Made by a program: the position numbers and the translations under genes
Origin: G965216905 sp965216905
GTDB lineage: Bacteria; Actinomycetota; Acidimicrobiia; Spongiisociales; ZC4RG35
Assembly (NCBI GenBank): GCA_965216905.1
Contig: OZ244213.1
Location: 1,116,001 to 1,180,000 of the forward strand
Direction of reading: 5' to 3'
DNA length: 64,000 nucleotides
Shown here: one piece after another, positions 1 to 8,441 of the stretch
How positions within the stretch are numbered: the first letter of the stretch is position 1
Layout of the letters: every line of letters starts with the position of its first letter
Notes under the pieces: model-generated
Told to the model about the DNA's origin: nothing
The model's input: the letters and a program-made list of their open reading frames with translations, nothing else
Databases searched by the model: none

Positions 1-227
1 ATGAGACCGGAGGAGTGTTCCTCCACGATCGCTGAAACCGCGTCGCGATCTCCACCCACTGCATCCCAATAGGACTGGGAGTCGAAGGTCTCCGGCATCC
101 GGCGAGGCTAGCGACCGCATGTCGAGCCCTCCCGATAATCACCGGTTCATCCGAAAAGCGACATTGGTATGTATTGGATTGGTGCGACTCATCGTCTCGC
201 GGTCGTCTCACACCAAGGAGAGCATCC

Positions 228-1670
228 GTGAACGACAAACCTCTCGACTTGACCACCGACGGCGAAGGCCGAGCGGGCGACCTTCAGGCCAGAGTTGTCA
301 TAGCGACGCTGTCGCTGTTTGCGTTGCTGATCCTGCTCCTGATCGGCTGGGTTTCCATCCCGATTGGCTGCGACACCGATGGATCGGCACGAGCCGAGAC
401 CCAGGCCCGGGTTCCCGAGCCGGGGTCGCGGGCAGACACATTGACCGTCGAGCCAGGCATGCCGGACGGCCTCGCCGGATCTGGGCCCGACGCCCTTCCG
501 CCTAACACCTTCCATGTCACCGACGGGGATGCCGGGAACGTGCAGGCCATCTTTCGCAATCAGATCTTGGCACTGGCCGGCGACGACCGGCTCGATCGGG
601 ACGCATGTATCGCCACCCTGTTCGAGGGCTTCTCGGCCGAGGAATGGCGCCTGTTGAAGCGCATCGAGCCGCCGGACGAGGAGGCCCGAGAGCGGGTCGA
701 CTCTGTCGACGACCCGAACCTCCGTGTCTTTGAGGTCCGGGGAGGTTCCGACGTACCTCGCATCGTCGACCTTCTGCTCCAAGCCGGCTACGTGGCGTCG
801 CCTGTGTACGTGTACCTGCCCGGACCCGAGTGGGAGTTCGGGCCGGCCGACGCCAAGCAGCCGGTCACCGCCGAGTCCGCACCCGCACTCGAACCTTTCG
901 AAACCGAGCCCTGGAGTATCGCGGTGGTCGACTTTTTCGGATCCGATCCCTCACATGCCATGTATGGTCATGGTCCGTTCATCGTTTCGACGGTCGAACA
1001 GCTCTCCGACGCCGTACCCACCATTGCAGAAATCGACCTTCACCTATATGGAACGGACGTGAAGTATGTCGCTGACAGCCTGGCGGTGTTGACGGCGCTG
1101 AATGAAGCTGCGGACCTCGGATACGACATTGTCAATCTCTCCTTCGGAACGTATCCGGTCTTACCGTCCCAGATCCCCGTGGAGCTGTTCCACGGCATCA
1201 GCCGGATCCTGGAGAAGAATGGGGATGTCATGATCACGGCTGCGGCCGGCAACAGCGGCCACACCAAAGCGGAGCCAAAGGGCTGGTTCTATCCGGCCGC
1301 GATGGGGCTGCCCGAGTTCGCGAAGGCAGTGAAGAGCGACGCCCAATTTGCGTCGTGGTGGCATGCGGTCCAGACCGGTAAGACAAAGCAGATCTCGGCG
1401 AAGGAGGCCAACCGGGTGCTCTCAGCCAACCCTCAGATCTACAGCGTCGGCGCGACGACCGCAGGGACCGAGTTCAGCGCGGACGCCGACGACAAGGCTG
1501 CGTTCTCGAACGAGGCCGAGGTCTACGCGCCCGGTGAGCACGTCGTCGCATACATCGACAACGTTCCCTACCAGTGGTCCGGCACCTCGTTCGCCGCGCC
1601 GTGGTTCGCGACCTGTCTTGCGGCCAATCTCCTGACGGACGACTGCCGAGCAGGACCCCAGATCCAGTGA
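228..1670 (+). CDS. Membrane-anchored compact subtilase (S8 family)
   Basis: A 480-residue protein with one hydrophobic segment at about residues 23-45, followed by a low-complexity linker and a C-terminal subtilisin-like domain. The likely catalytic residues are Asp235 (AVVDFF), His248 (GHG), Asn342 (AAAGNSG) and Ser454 (GTSFAAP). Asp and His are only 13 residues apart, whereas classical subtilases have 30-50, so the fold is compacted. I chose GTG at 228 because AAGGAG lies at 215-220 with good spacing; an ATG at 174 has no such site. The stop overlaps the start of the downstream CHAT gene (GTGA), so the two are almost certainly co-translated. The function is inferred to be a protease working with the CHAT protein, either as its activator or as its substrate. 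Confidence 0.85.
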   Translation: MNDKPLDLTTDGEGRAGDLQARVVIATLSLFALLILLLIGWVSIPIGCDTDGSARAETQARVPEPGSRADTLTVEPGMPDGLAGSGPDALPPNTFHVTDGDAGNVQAIFRNQILALAGDDRLDRDACIATLFEGFSAEEWRLLKRIEPPDEEARERVDSVDDPNLRVFEVRGGSDVPRIVDLLLQAGYVASPVYVYLPGPEWEFGPADAKQPVTAESAPALEPFETEPWSIAVVDFFGSDPSHAMYGHGPFIVSTVEQLSDAVPTIAEIDLHLYGTDVKYVADSLAVLTALNEAADLGYDIVNLSFGTYPVLPSQIPVELFHGISRILEKNGDVMITAAAGNSGHTKAEPKGWFYPAAMGLPEFAKAVKSDAQFASWWHAVQTGKTKQISAKEANRVLSANPQIYSVGATTAGTEFSADADDKAAFSNEAEVYAPGEHVVAYIDNVPYQWSGTSFAAPWFATCLAANLLTDDCRAGPQIQ

Positions 1671-4207
1671 GCGACATCCTCGGGCTCGCGGAGACGTCAC
1701 CGGTCGAATGCATCACCGTGGCCTCGAGGAGACTCTCCGGCGACCTCGCCGAGGACGAACGTGCCCGCTGGATGCGCGCCCTCGGGGTCGCCCTTCGCGG
1801 GGTGGACCGCCCGGAGGAGTCGGCTGCCACCCTTCGAGCGGCGATGCGCATGGCGGCCGAGCACGGACTCGTGACGGAATCGACGGAGGCCGCCATCTCG
1901 CTGGCGGCCTCCGTCGCGATCGTCGAGGGCGTCGATGCCGGACTCGGCATTCTCGACCAGGTCGAGGGTTCCGTCGGCGGGCCGACGCTGGCTCACCTTC
2001 AGTGTCAACGCGCCGGTCTGTCTGCTCGCGCCGGTCGGCTCAGGGAGGCGATTGACCTCTATGCCCGCTGTGAGCCGGTGCTTCGGGCGAACGGCGATGA
2101 GCGGTGGCTGGCACTTCTGCTCGCCAACCGCGGCCTCGTCCACATGTATATCGGTGACTTCGCGGCGGCCGAACACGACCTGCAGCACGCCCGCGAGCTT
2201 CGCAGCAGACAGGGACATCATTCATCCGTCGCCAAGACCAGCCTCAATCTGGGCAATGTGACGTTGCTCCGAGGGAAGATTCCCGAAGCGCTCAAGATGC
2301 TGGAGCAAGCGGAGACGTGGCTCGAAGCGGCGGGGCGCCCTCCTCACATCGCACGCATGGATCGCGCCCGAGGGCTCATGTACGCCGGACTCCCTGGTGA
2401 GGCCCTCGATCTGCTCCGGTCGGTGATACCCCGTCTGGAGCAAACGGGTGTCGCCATCGATCACGCCGAGGCGCTGCTCGAGATGGCCACCGCCGCGTCC
2501 TGGGCACGAGATTGGGAGGCCGCGGAGTCCTACGCGGCCGCGGCGGCCGAAATGTTGGTCCGCCAAGGTCGGCGGCACTGGAGCCGGCGGGCCGACCTCA
2601 TCGCCATCGAGGCGAGGCTCGACGGCGGCCGAAGTGTGGACCCTGTATCCGCTGGGCAGGTGGCCATCGACCTGCGGCGATCTGGGCACCAAACCCTCGT
2701 CAACCGAGCATTCCTGGCAGCCGCACGAGCCGCCATGGCAATCGGCGACCACACCGCGTCGCTCCGTTGGCTCGATCGGGCGTCGCAGACATCGAGGCAG
2801 GAGACGATCGCCTCGCGGGCGGTCGCATACCTCGCCCGCGGTCTGACGCAAACGCTGCTGCAGCCGCCACGTTCGCCCGTCCGACCCCTTGGTCACGTCC
2901 TCCGCCTGGTCGACGAGTACCGGTCCCAGTTCTCGGCCACAGAGGCACACATCGGCGTCGGTCGTCTGGCTGACGACGCAGGACGAACTGGCCTCGACTA
3001 TCTGTCGAGACGCGGACGTCCGGGGCAGATCTTCGACTGGTTGGAGCGGTGGACCGCAGCATCGCTGCGTCTGGAGGCCGGCCCGGCGGCGCCCGACCCG
3101 GAACGTGATGTCCTCCTCGACCGTCTTCGGGGATTGGAGCGGGCGCTCGCCACTGCCACCCGAGAGGATCGCCCGACCGGTCGAATCGTCACGGAACAAG
3201 TGGAGATCGAACGGAAGATCCGTCGAGCCAGCGTGACGCGGCAAGGATCGCTGGCACGCCGCTCCATCGTCACACACCAGGTGTGCAAGAGCCGGCTGGC
3301 CGATCGTGAAATGGTCACGTTCTTCGAGACCGGCAACGGGCTTGCGGCACTACGGATTCGGAGCAGCTCCACGCGCCGGATCGAGTTGACCGAACTCGAC
3401 TTGGTGCTGCGGGAGCGGGACCGTCTGCTCCGCCACATGCGGCGCGCTGCGATGGATTCGCAATCGGGCTACGAGCGATCGCACCGAGCGCTGATGCGAC
3501 TCCGAGCACTCTTGGTCGAACCGCTTCGGCTTCGATCCGCCAACTGCATCGTCGTACCGACGGCCGGACTCCTGGGGCTGCCCTGGAATGCCATCGTGGG
3601 AGACCGCGAAGTCGTCGTTTCGCCCTCTGCGACCAGTTGGTACCGGTCCGACACGACGTCACCGAGCCGGAGCAACGTGTTGGTCGTCGCCGGACCGGGC
3701 CTGGCTCACGCCGAAACCGAGGCCGCCGAGGTCGGGAGCGCCTATCGCTCGACAACCTTCCTCACGGGTTCGAACGCGACCGTCGCCGCAGTGAAGGACG
3801 CCCTGTCGCACCACGGCATCGCTCACCTCGCCTGTCACGCGAGCTTTCGGGCCGACAACCCCATGTTCTCATCGATCCGACTGGTCGACGGCTCACTTCA
3901 TCTCTACGAGTTGGAGGATGTTGCCCCCTTCCCCAGGGAGTTGGTCTTCTCCGCGTGCGACACCGCCGGCGGCGTCGTGGGCCCTGGGGGCGAGACCATC
4001 GGTCTCCCCACCGTGCTGCTGCGTCGGCAGATTCGATCCATCCTCACCACCGTTGGCCCACTCCCCGATGGGACGGCCACGGTCAAGTTCATGAGAGACA
4101 TGCATGGCGGTCTGGCGGGTGGCGCAACCATGGCGAGAGCAGTGGCATCGGCGGCGCGCCGACATCGATCCTCGACGAGCCTGCCGATGGTGGTCATGGG
4201 TGGCTGA
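1667..4207 (+). CDS. TPR-CHAT protein (caspase-like peptidase fold)
   Basis: An 846-residue protein that starts at a GTG overlapping the upstream subtilase stop. Residues 1 to about 500 are repeated alpha-helical, Ala/Leu-rich units typical of tetratricopeptide repeats. The C-terminal third is a CHAT (Caspase HetF Associated with TPRs) domain. The expected catalytic dyad is present: His724 (HLACHASF) and Cys764 (FSACDTAG), followed by the usual Gly-rich loop. No signal peptide or membrane segment is visible, so it is probably cytoplasmic. CHAT domains are clan CD cysteine peptidases related to separase and caspases, and some act in bacterial immunity. The target is unknown, and the adjoining subtilase is the obvious candidate partner. 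Confidence 0.88.
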   Translation: MSDILGLAETSPVECITVASRRLSGDLAEDERARWMRALGVALRGVDRPEESAATLRAAMRMAAEHGLVTESTEAAISLAASVAIVEGVDAGLGILDQVEGSVGGPTLAHLQCQRAGLSARAGRLREAIDLYARCEPVLRANGDERWLALLLANRGLVHMYIGDFAAAEHDLQHARELRSRQGHHSSVAKTSLNLGNVTLLRGKIPEALKMLEQAETWLEAAGRPPHIARMDRARGLMYAGLPGEALDLLRSVIPRLEQTGVAIDHAEALLEMATAASWARDWEAAESYAAAAAEMLVRQGRRHWSRRADLIAIEARLDGGRSVDPVSAGQVAIDLRRSGHQTLVNRAFLAAARAAMAIGDHTASLRWLDRASQTSRQETIASRAVAYLARGLTQTLLQPPRSPVRPLGHVLRLVDEYRSQFSATEAHIGVGRLADDAGRTGLDYLSRRGRPGQIFDWLERWTAASLRLEAGPAAPDPERDVLLDRLRGLERALATATREDRPTGRIVTEQVEIERKIRRASVTRQGSLARRSIVTHQVCKSRLADREMVTFFETGNGLAALRIRSSSTRRIELTELDLVLRERDRLLRHMRRAAMDSQSGYERSHRALMRLRALLVEPLRLRSANCIVVPTAGLLGLPWNAIVGDREVVVSPSATSWYRSDTTSPSRSNVLVVAGPGLAHAETEAAEVGSAYRSTTFLTGSNATVAAVKDALSHHGIAHLACHASFRADNPMFSSIRLVDGSLHLYELEDVAPFPRELVFSACDTAGGVVGPGGETIGLPTVLLRRQIRSILTTVGPLPDGTATVKFMRDMHGGLAGGATMARAVASAARRHRSSTSLPMVVMGG

Positions 4208-4245
4208 GCGGCGTCCGGAGCGCCCCTGTCCGCCGGCTCATTCGT

Positions 4246-6003
4246 TCAGGACCAGGACGATCCCGACCAGGTACCACCCGACCACGACACACCCGACCAC
4301 GACACGCCCGACCAGGTACCACCCGACCACGACAGGCCGGACCAGGACACACCCGACCACGACAGACCGGACCAGGACACACCCGACCAGGTACCACCCG
4401 ACCAGGTACCACCGGACCAGCTGACGCCGTTCCAGTCGCCACCGTCCCAAACCGTCTGGGTCGCCGACTTGAACGCCCAGACCGGTGCGATGAACTCATT
4501 GCCGAAGATGTCCTGCTCGCCCTCGAGGGTCATCCCCTCGTGGACGAGGTGGTCGGAGCCGCGTGATGCCTCGAGGCTCCCCAGCCCGAGTGCCGGCATC
4601 CACTCCTGGGTGACGTTTCCGATCCTCGGTGTCTTGCCGTTGCCGGCGAACGCATCGACGTCCACCACTCCGGCCCCGGCACATGCCTTGTCCGTCCCCT
4701 TGACCTTCTTGGCCGCGGCCAGCAAGCGGGCCTTGATCTCGTCACTGCCGAGCGACGGATCCGACTGGGCGAACAGGGCTGCCGCACCCGATACGACCGC
4801 GGCCGCCTGGCTGGTACCCGATCCGAGGAAGAAGCGACCGTTCACTTCGGCGTCCGGAGCGGTCACGTCGGCATGGCTGCCGGGAACCCGCAGGCTCGTG
4901 ACCGACCGACCCGGCGCCAACAGGTCGACACCGCGATCGTCGTCACCGCAGTTCGAGAAGTCCGACAGTGTGTCGTATCCCCGGCCCGAAGACTCGACGG
5001 AACCAACCGTCACGACGAACGGATCCGCAGCCGGCATCCGCAGTGGCCGGTCGTTGCCATCGTTCCCCGCCGCCACGACCACCACGATGTCGTTGCGCCA
5101 GGCCTGCTCCACGGCGAAGGCCAAGGGGTCCAGCAGGTAGGACTGGGTGGAGTCGGTCCCGAACGACAGGTTCAGCACTCGGATGTTCATCCCGTTGTCC
5201 TGCCGGTGCTCGACCACCCAGTCGATGGCCGCGATCACCTGCGAGACGTCGACGGCTCCGTCTGCCGATCCGACCTTGACATTGACGATCCGGGCGTCGG
5301 GAGCGACACCGACGAATGAGTCTTTGGCGGCATCGTTGAGTGAGCCGGAGATCCCGGCGTCGCGCCCGGCGATGATGCCCGCCATGTGGGTGCCGTGGCC
5401 ATTGGTGTCGCGGTGGGCCAACTCGTCGGACTGCGACTCGAACGAGAGGTCGGCTCCGTCGATCACCTTTCCTGCCACGTCCAGGCCGGCAACGCGGTTC
5501 ACTCCGGTGTCGATCAAGGCGACATCGACACCTGCCCCGGTGACGCCGGACTCCCAAAACGTGCGAGCCGCCGTCTCCCGGGTGATCCAGTACAGCGAGC
5601 CAGGATGGTCGTACGGGTCGAGCCCGGCGAGATCGACGACGCTGGTGCCCCATCCGCCGCCGTGCAACTCCACGGTGCTGTCGGGGGTGACGCCGGCGAT
5701 CACCGGGCTGACAGAGAGTGTGGGCAAGGCGGACTCGGGCACGCCGGCGGTGAACCCACCGATGACCGCGAGCGTCTCCCCCACTTCACCGCCCAGGGAG
5801 GCCACCAGGCGTTCGGCGGCGTCGGAGCCCGGATTGCGCTCGCGAACGATCACGTCAACCGGTTCCGTGGTCGGGGCGGGCGCGGCCATCACCGGAAGCG
5901 CCATGGCCACCGTCATCCACACAACACCGAGGGTGAGGCCGAAGCGCGTTGTCACGCCTCCACCACCGTCCCAGCTCAATCCTCGTCCCAACGTACCTCG
6001 CAT
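4246..6003 (-). CDS. Secreted subtilase (S8) with C-terminal WSGxx pentapeptide repeats
   Basis: A 585-residue protein with a hydrophobic signal segment at about residues 20-41. The S8 domain carries Asp165 (ALIDTG), His203 (NGHGTHMAG), Asn314 (AAGND) and Ser398 (GSGTSQA). The last 67 residues are thirteen near-perfect Trp-Ser-Gly-x-x pentapeptides. ATG at 6003 is preferred because AAGGAAGG lies 8 bases upstream; longer starts would run into the divergent gene at 6201. It is convergent with the TPR-CHAT gene. The Trp-rich tail is likely an extracellular binding or surface-attachment element (inference). It is expected to be exported and self-processed. Confidence 0.9.
   Translation of the reverse strand: MRGTLGRGLSWDGGGGVTTRFGLTLGVVWMTVAMALPVMAAPAPTTEPVDVIVRERNPGSDAAERLVASLGGEVGETLAVIGGFTAGVPESALPTLSVSPVIAGVTPDSTVELHGGGWGTSVVDLAGLDPYDHPGSLYWITRETAARTFWESGVTGAGVDVALIDTGVNRVAGLDVAGKVIDGADLSFESQSDELAHRDTNGHGTHMAGIIAGRDAGISGSLNDAAKDSFVGVAPDARIVNVKVGSADGAVDVSQVIAAIDWVVEHRQDNGMNIRVLNLSFGTDSTQSYLLDPLAFAVEQAWRNDIVVVVAAGNDGNDRPLRMPAADPFVVTVGSVESSGRGYDTLSDFSNCGDDDRGVDLLAPGRSVTSLRVPGSHADVTAPDAEVNGRFFLGSGTSQAAAVVSGAAALFAQSDPSLGSDEIKARLLAAAKKVKGTDKACAGAGVVDVDAFAGNGKTPRIGNVTQEWMPALGLGSLEASRGSDHLVHEGMTLEGEQDIFGNEFIAPVWAFKSATQTVWDGGDWNGVSWSGGTWSGGTWSGVSWSGLSWSGVSWSGLSWSGGTWSGVSWSGVSWSGGTWSGSSWS
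4249..4449 (-). repeat. Tandem 15-bp coding repeats (WSGxx tail)
   Basis: Thirteen consecutive 15-base units, read on the minus strand, encode pentapeptides beginning with Trp. The variable pair is mostly GT, VS or LS. The units are near-identical in DNA as well as protein, which suggests recent expansion by slippage or recombination. They stay in frame to the stop codon. Confidence 0.9.
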
Positions 6004-6169
6004 CGCTCGAACCTTCCTTGGCGACCGTCTCTTCTTCTTCGACCGACGCGTGTCCGATTCCCGAGGCGCATCCCAAATGCGACCGACTTCACTAGTCATC
6101 GCCATGGGAATCCGCCGGGTGGGGCCGTACTGCGGCGGTATCGGGTGCCTTCTTCCGGGACGAACCCGG

Positions 6170-6175
6170 TAGAAT
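6170..6175 (+). promoter_or_regulatory. Candidate -10 element for the DUF4870 gene
   Basis: TAGAAT lies about 25 bases before the chosen GTG start of the DUF4870 gene. It overlaps an ATG at 6174 that could otherwise be taken as the start, which favours the GTG at 6201. No convincing -35 element is visible. Confidence 0.35.
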
Positions 6176-6200
6176 GAGAGCGACGAAACGAGGGGTACCC

Positions 6201-6620
6201 GTGACCGAACCCAACCCACCTGCCGGCACGCCGGCCCAGCCACCGATGGCCCAACCACCGATGGCCCAACCGTCGACCCTGCTGCCCACTCCAGACGAGC
6301 GGAACTGGGCGATGCTCTCCCATCTGGGCGCATTCGTGGCGGCCTGGCTCGCCCTCGGGCTGGTGGCGCCGCTGATCGTGATGCTCACCAAGGGACGGGA
6401 TTCGGAGTATGTCCGGCGCCATGCGGTCGAGTCGCTCAACTTCCAGCTCAGCTCGCTGCTCTGGATCGCCATCTCGGCGGTGTTGACGCTGATCCTGGTC
6501 GGGTTCGTGCTCCTGCTCGCCTACGGCATCCTCTACCTGGTCGTCGTCATCCGAGCGGGTGTGGCGGCATCCAACGGTCGCGACTACCGGTACCCGTTCA
6601 CCATCCGCTTCGTCAACTAG
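6201..6620 (+). CDS. DUF4870-family membrane protein
   Basis: A 139-residue protein with a Pro-rich N-terminus containing two MAQPP repeats, then three hydrophobic helices. The order Trp-x-x-Leu-x-H-L-G...F..W followed by RRHAVESLNFQ is the hallmark of DUF4870 (Tic20-like) proteins. The GTG start is supported by GAGGGG just upstream. The molecular role of the family is not established; the protein is likely in the cytoplasmic membrane. A hairpin at 6641-6664 closes the unit. Confidence 0.85.
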   Translation: MTEPNPPAGTPAQPPMAQPPMAQPSTLLPTPDERNWAMLSHLGAFVAAWLALGLVAPLIVMLTKGRDSEYVRRHAVESLNFQLSSLLWIAISAVLTLILVGFVLLLAYGILYLVVVIRAGVAASNGRDYRYPFTIRFVN

Positions 6621-6640
6621 CGGCCGACCGGCCGACCGGC

Positions 6641-6664
6641 CGACGACCGGCACACCGGTCGTCG
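6641..6664 (+). terminator. Hairpin after the DUF4870 gene
   Basis: A perfect 10-base stem (CGACGACCGG/CCGGTCGTCG) with a CACA loop begins 20 bases after the stop codon. There is no clear T tract. The preceding bases contain three tandem CGGCCGAC-like units. Confidence 0.55.
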
Positions 6665-6810
6665 ATCTTCAGAACGACGGTGACGCACAGACCGTCATCC
6701 CGCGCGATCGACTCTCGAGAAACCTCGGACTTCGCTGTCACCCCCCATGGCGACCCGCACGTCTGTTGGGTGAACGGCCGACCGGCCGGAAGACAGACGA
6801 GGAGCCGAGA

Positions 6811-7407
6811 ATGGACGAGAGCCAAGAACGGATCACCCGGACGGTGGCGCGGATCGGAGCAGGGGCATGGATCCTGTTTGCGATCGCCTGGCAGCTGTCC
6901 AACATCCTGGAGCGATCGATGGACTTCGAGGGTCCGCCCCGCACCGCCTACATGGTCGGCTATGCGGCTGCCCTGGTCGGTGCGTGTGCACTGGTCATCG
7001 TCACCGCCGTTCGTCTGGATGATGCCAGCAGGTCGCCTCGCTTCCTCGCCGGTCTGGTGGTATTGGTGGCAGGGGCGGCCGCGGTGGTCCTCATCGGGTG
7101 GGCACTCCCGGTCTGGGCAACGGTCTTGGGGTTGGGAGCCGCCCTCGCCTCGACTCGTCTGGGTCGCCCGGGCCGGATCACGGCGATCGGGTTTCTCGGC
7201 TCGACCGCCGTCTTCTTCGCCATGTCGGCTCTCCGCGTCGGCGAAGTCGACGTGTACGGCGACTATCCGGCGGCATGGATCACGGCCACCTGGGTCCTGG
7301 CCGCCGTCGTCTCCGCCGGGATGTACCTGATGAGCAGCTCACCTGACGGCCGTACGGCCGGCCACCGGTCGCCGGCGACGAGTGGCATGGTCGATGCCGA
7401 CCGATGA
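6811..7407 (+). CDS. Multi-pass membrane protein of unknown function
   Basis: A 198-residue protein with about six hydrophobic helices, a short charged N-terminus and a hydrophilic tail. The ATG is preceded by GAGGAG (6799-6804). I do not recognise a family. The next gene overlaps its 3' end, so the two are probably co-transcribed. Confidence 0.75.
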   Translation: MDESQERITRTVARIGAGAWILFAIAWQLSNILERSMDFEGPPRTAYMVGYAAALVGACALVIVTAVRLDDASRSPRFLAGLVVLVAGAAAVVLIGWALPVWATVLGLGAALASTRLGRPGRITAIGFLGSTAVFFAMSALRVGEVDVYGDYPAAWITATWVLAAVVSAGMYLMSSSPDGRTAGHRSPATSGMVDADR

Positions 7408-7906
7408 TCGAATCCTGGCGGTCTACGAGGCGGTTCGCGCCCACGAGCGACAGCTGAACACGGCCACGGCGGCATTCGAGCACGCGGTCATCGCCCCCCT
7501 GTTTCTTCTCAACGGAGGCGCCGCGGTGGCGTTTCTCACCCTGGTCGGCAGCCTGTCCGACCCCGACTCGAGGCTCGACATCGTTCGGGAGGAGGTGGTC
7601 GGAGCAGTGCTGTCTTGGGGGGTCGGCTTGGGCTTGGCCGCAGCTGCTTCCTGGTTTGGCCTCCGCGCCCAGCAAGGGTATGCGGTTGGCGAGCGCATAC
7701 GGCGCGGAGCCGTCGAGGCGGCCGTGCTGGACGGCGTCACACCGTTGTCGGTGGCGGGAATCGGCGATGCGATTCCCGTATCGAACCGGGCGCAACGGCT
7801 GAAGGCCGGCGCCCGCCGAAATCAGCTCCGATTCGCCGCCTGCGTTGGACTCGGCATCGCAGCGTTCATCGTCGGGACGGCGTTCGGGGCGGCGTCGATC
7901 ATCTGA
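7394..7906 (+). CDS. Hypothetical two-helix membrane protein
   Basis: A 170-residue protein with an amphipathic N-terminal helix and hydrophobic segments near residues 30-50, 70-90 and 150-165. No enzyme motif is visible. The start is uncertain: ATG at 7394 or in-frame GTG at 7382. Neither has a clear ribosome binding site, and both overlap the end of the upstream membrane protein gene, suggesting translational coupling. Confidence 0.65.
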   Translation: MPTDDRILAVYEAVRAHERQLNTATAAFEHAVIAPLFLLNGGAAVAFLTLVGSLSDPDSRLDIVREEVVGAVLSWGVGLGLAAAASWFGLRAQQGYAVGERIRRGAVEAAVLDGVTPLSVAGIGDAIPVSNRAQRLKAGARRNQLRFAACVGLGIAAFIVGTAFGAASII

Positions 7907-7932
7907 GCGGGTGGGCGTTAGGGTGTGGCCCG

Positions 7933-8364
7933 ATGGGCGAGTCCCGCCGCTTCGCTCGCGACCGGTACTCGGAAGCCACCGAGACGCTCCGGGCGCTTCT
8001 CCAGATGCCGTATCGCATCTCACGCCGCCGGTCGAACCACGCCCACGAGATCTCCGTGGCGGCGACCGATCTCGCCCGGATCCGCCATCAACTCGACCTC
8101 TCCGCCCGGTGGATCGAGCGCAACGATGCGAGTCTCGGCCGAGCCTTCCGCGCGACCCTCGACGCCGTCGAGACCGACGTGCAACCCCGCCTGCTCGAGG
8201 CTTGGGCGCATCCGAATCAGACCGACGGCGACTGGGCGCACCCTTCGGACCATGCCAGGGGCGCCGTCGAGGCGTGGCGGATGTGTGCCCGAATGCGGTT
8301 CTTCCCGGCTCGTCTCCTGCTGCCGGCTGCTCTGCGTGCTCATCGGCGGGCCGTCACCGGGTGA
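7933..8364 (+). CDS. Hypothetical soluble helical protein
   Basis: A 143-residue protein rich in Arg and Ala, predicted mostly alpha-helical and without membrane segments. No family is recognised. The ATG start fits the frame's protein-like composition, though the upstream ribosome site is weak. It lies 26 bases after a two-helix membrane protein and ends just before a strong bidirectional terminator. Confidence 0.6.
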   Translation: MGESRRFARDRYSEATETLRALLQMPYRISRRRSNHAHEISVAATDLARIRHQLDLSARWIERNDASLGRAFRATLDAVETDVQPRLLEAWAHPNQTDGDWAHPSDHARGAVEAWRMCARMRFFPARLLLPAALRAHRRAVTG

Positions 8365-8390
8365 TCGGACGCCCAATCCAGAGTTCACGC

Positions 8391-8422
8391 GAGAAGACCC
8401 CGGCACCGGCCGGGGTCTTCTC
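8391..8422. terminator. Strong bidirectional hairpin terminator
   Basis: A perfect 14-base stem (GAGAAGACCCCGGC and its complement) with an ACCG loop sits between the convergent genes ending at 8364 and 8442. It can serve both strands. Confidence 0.8.
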
Positions 8423-8441
8423 ATACCGGAGTCGAACGAGG

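Noticed and set aside
9..24. Hairpin GGAGGA-GTGT-TCCTCC at the left edge
   Set aside because: A six-base stem of this composition is expected by chance, and no T tract or gene end is visible.
2222..3277. 351-residue minus-strand frame inside the TPR-CHAT gene
   Set aside because: Antisense shadow of a strongly supported CHAT protein with no protein-like motifs.
4249..4449. CRISPR-like tandem repeats
   Set aside because: Units are 15 bases with no spacers and encode pentapeptides in the subtilase frame.
6004..6333. Longer start for the WSG-repeat subtilase
   Set aside because: It would overlap the divergent DUF4870 gene; ATG 6003 has a good ribosome site and leads into the signal peptide.
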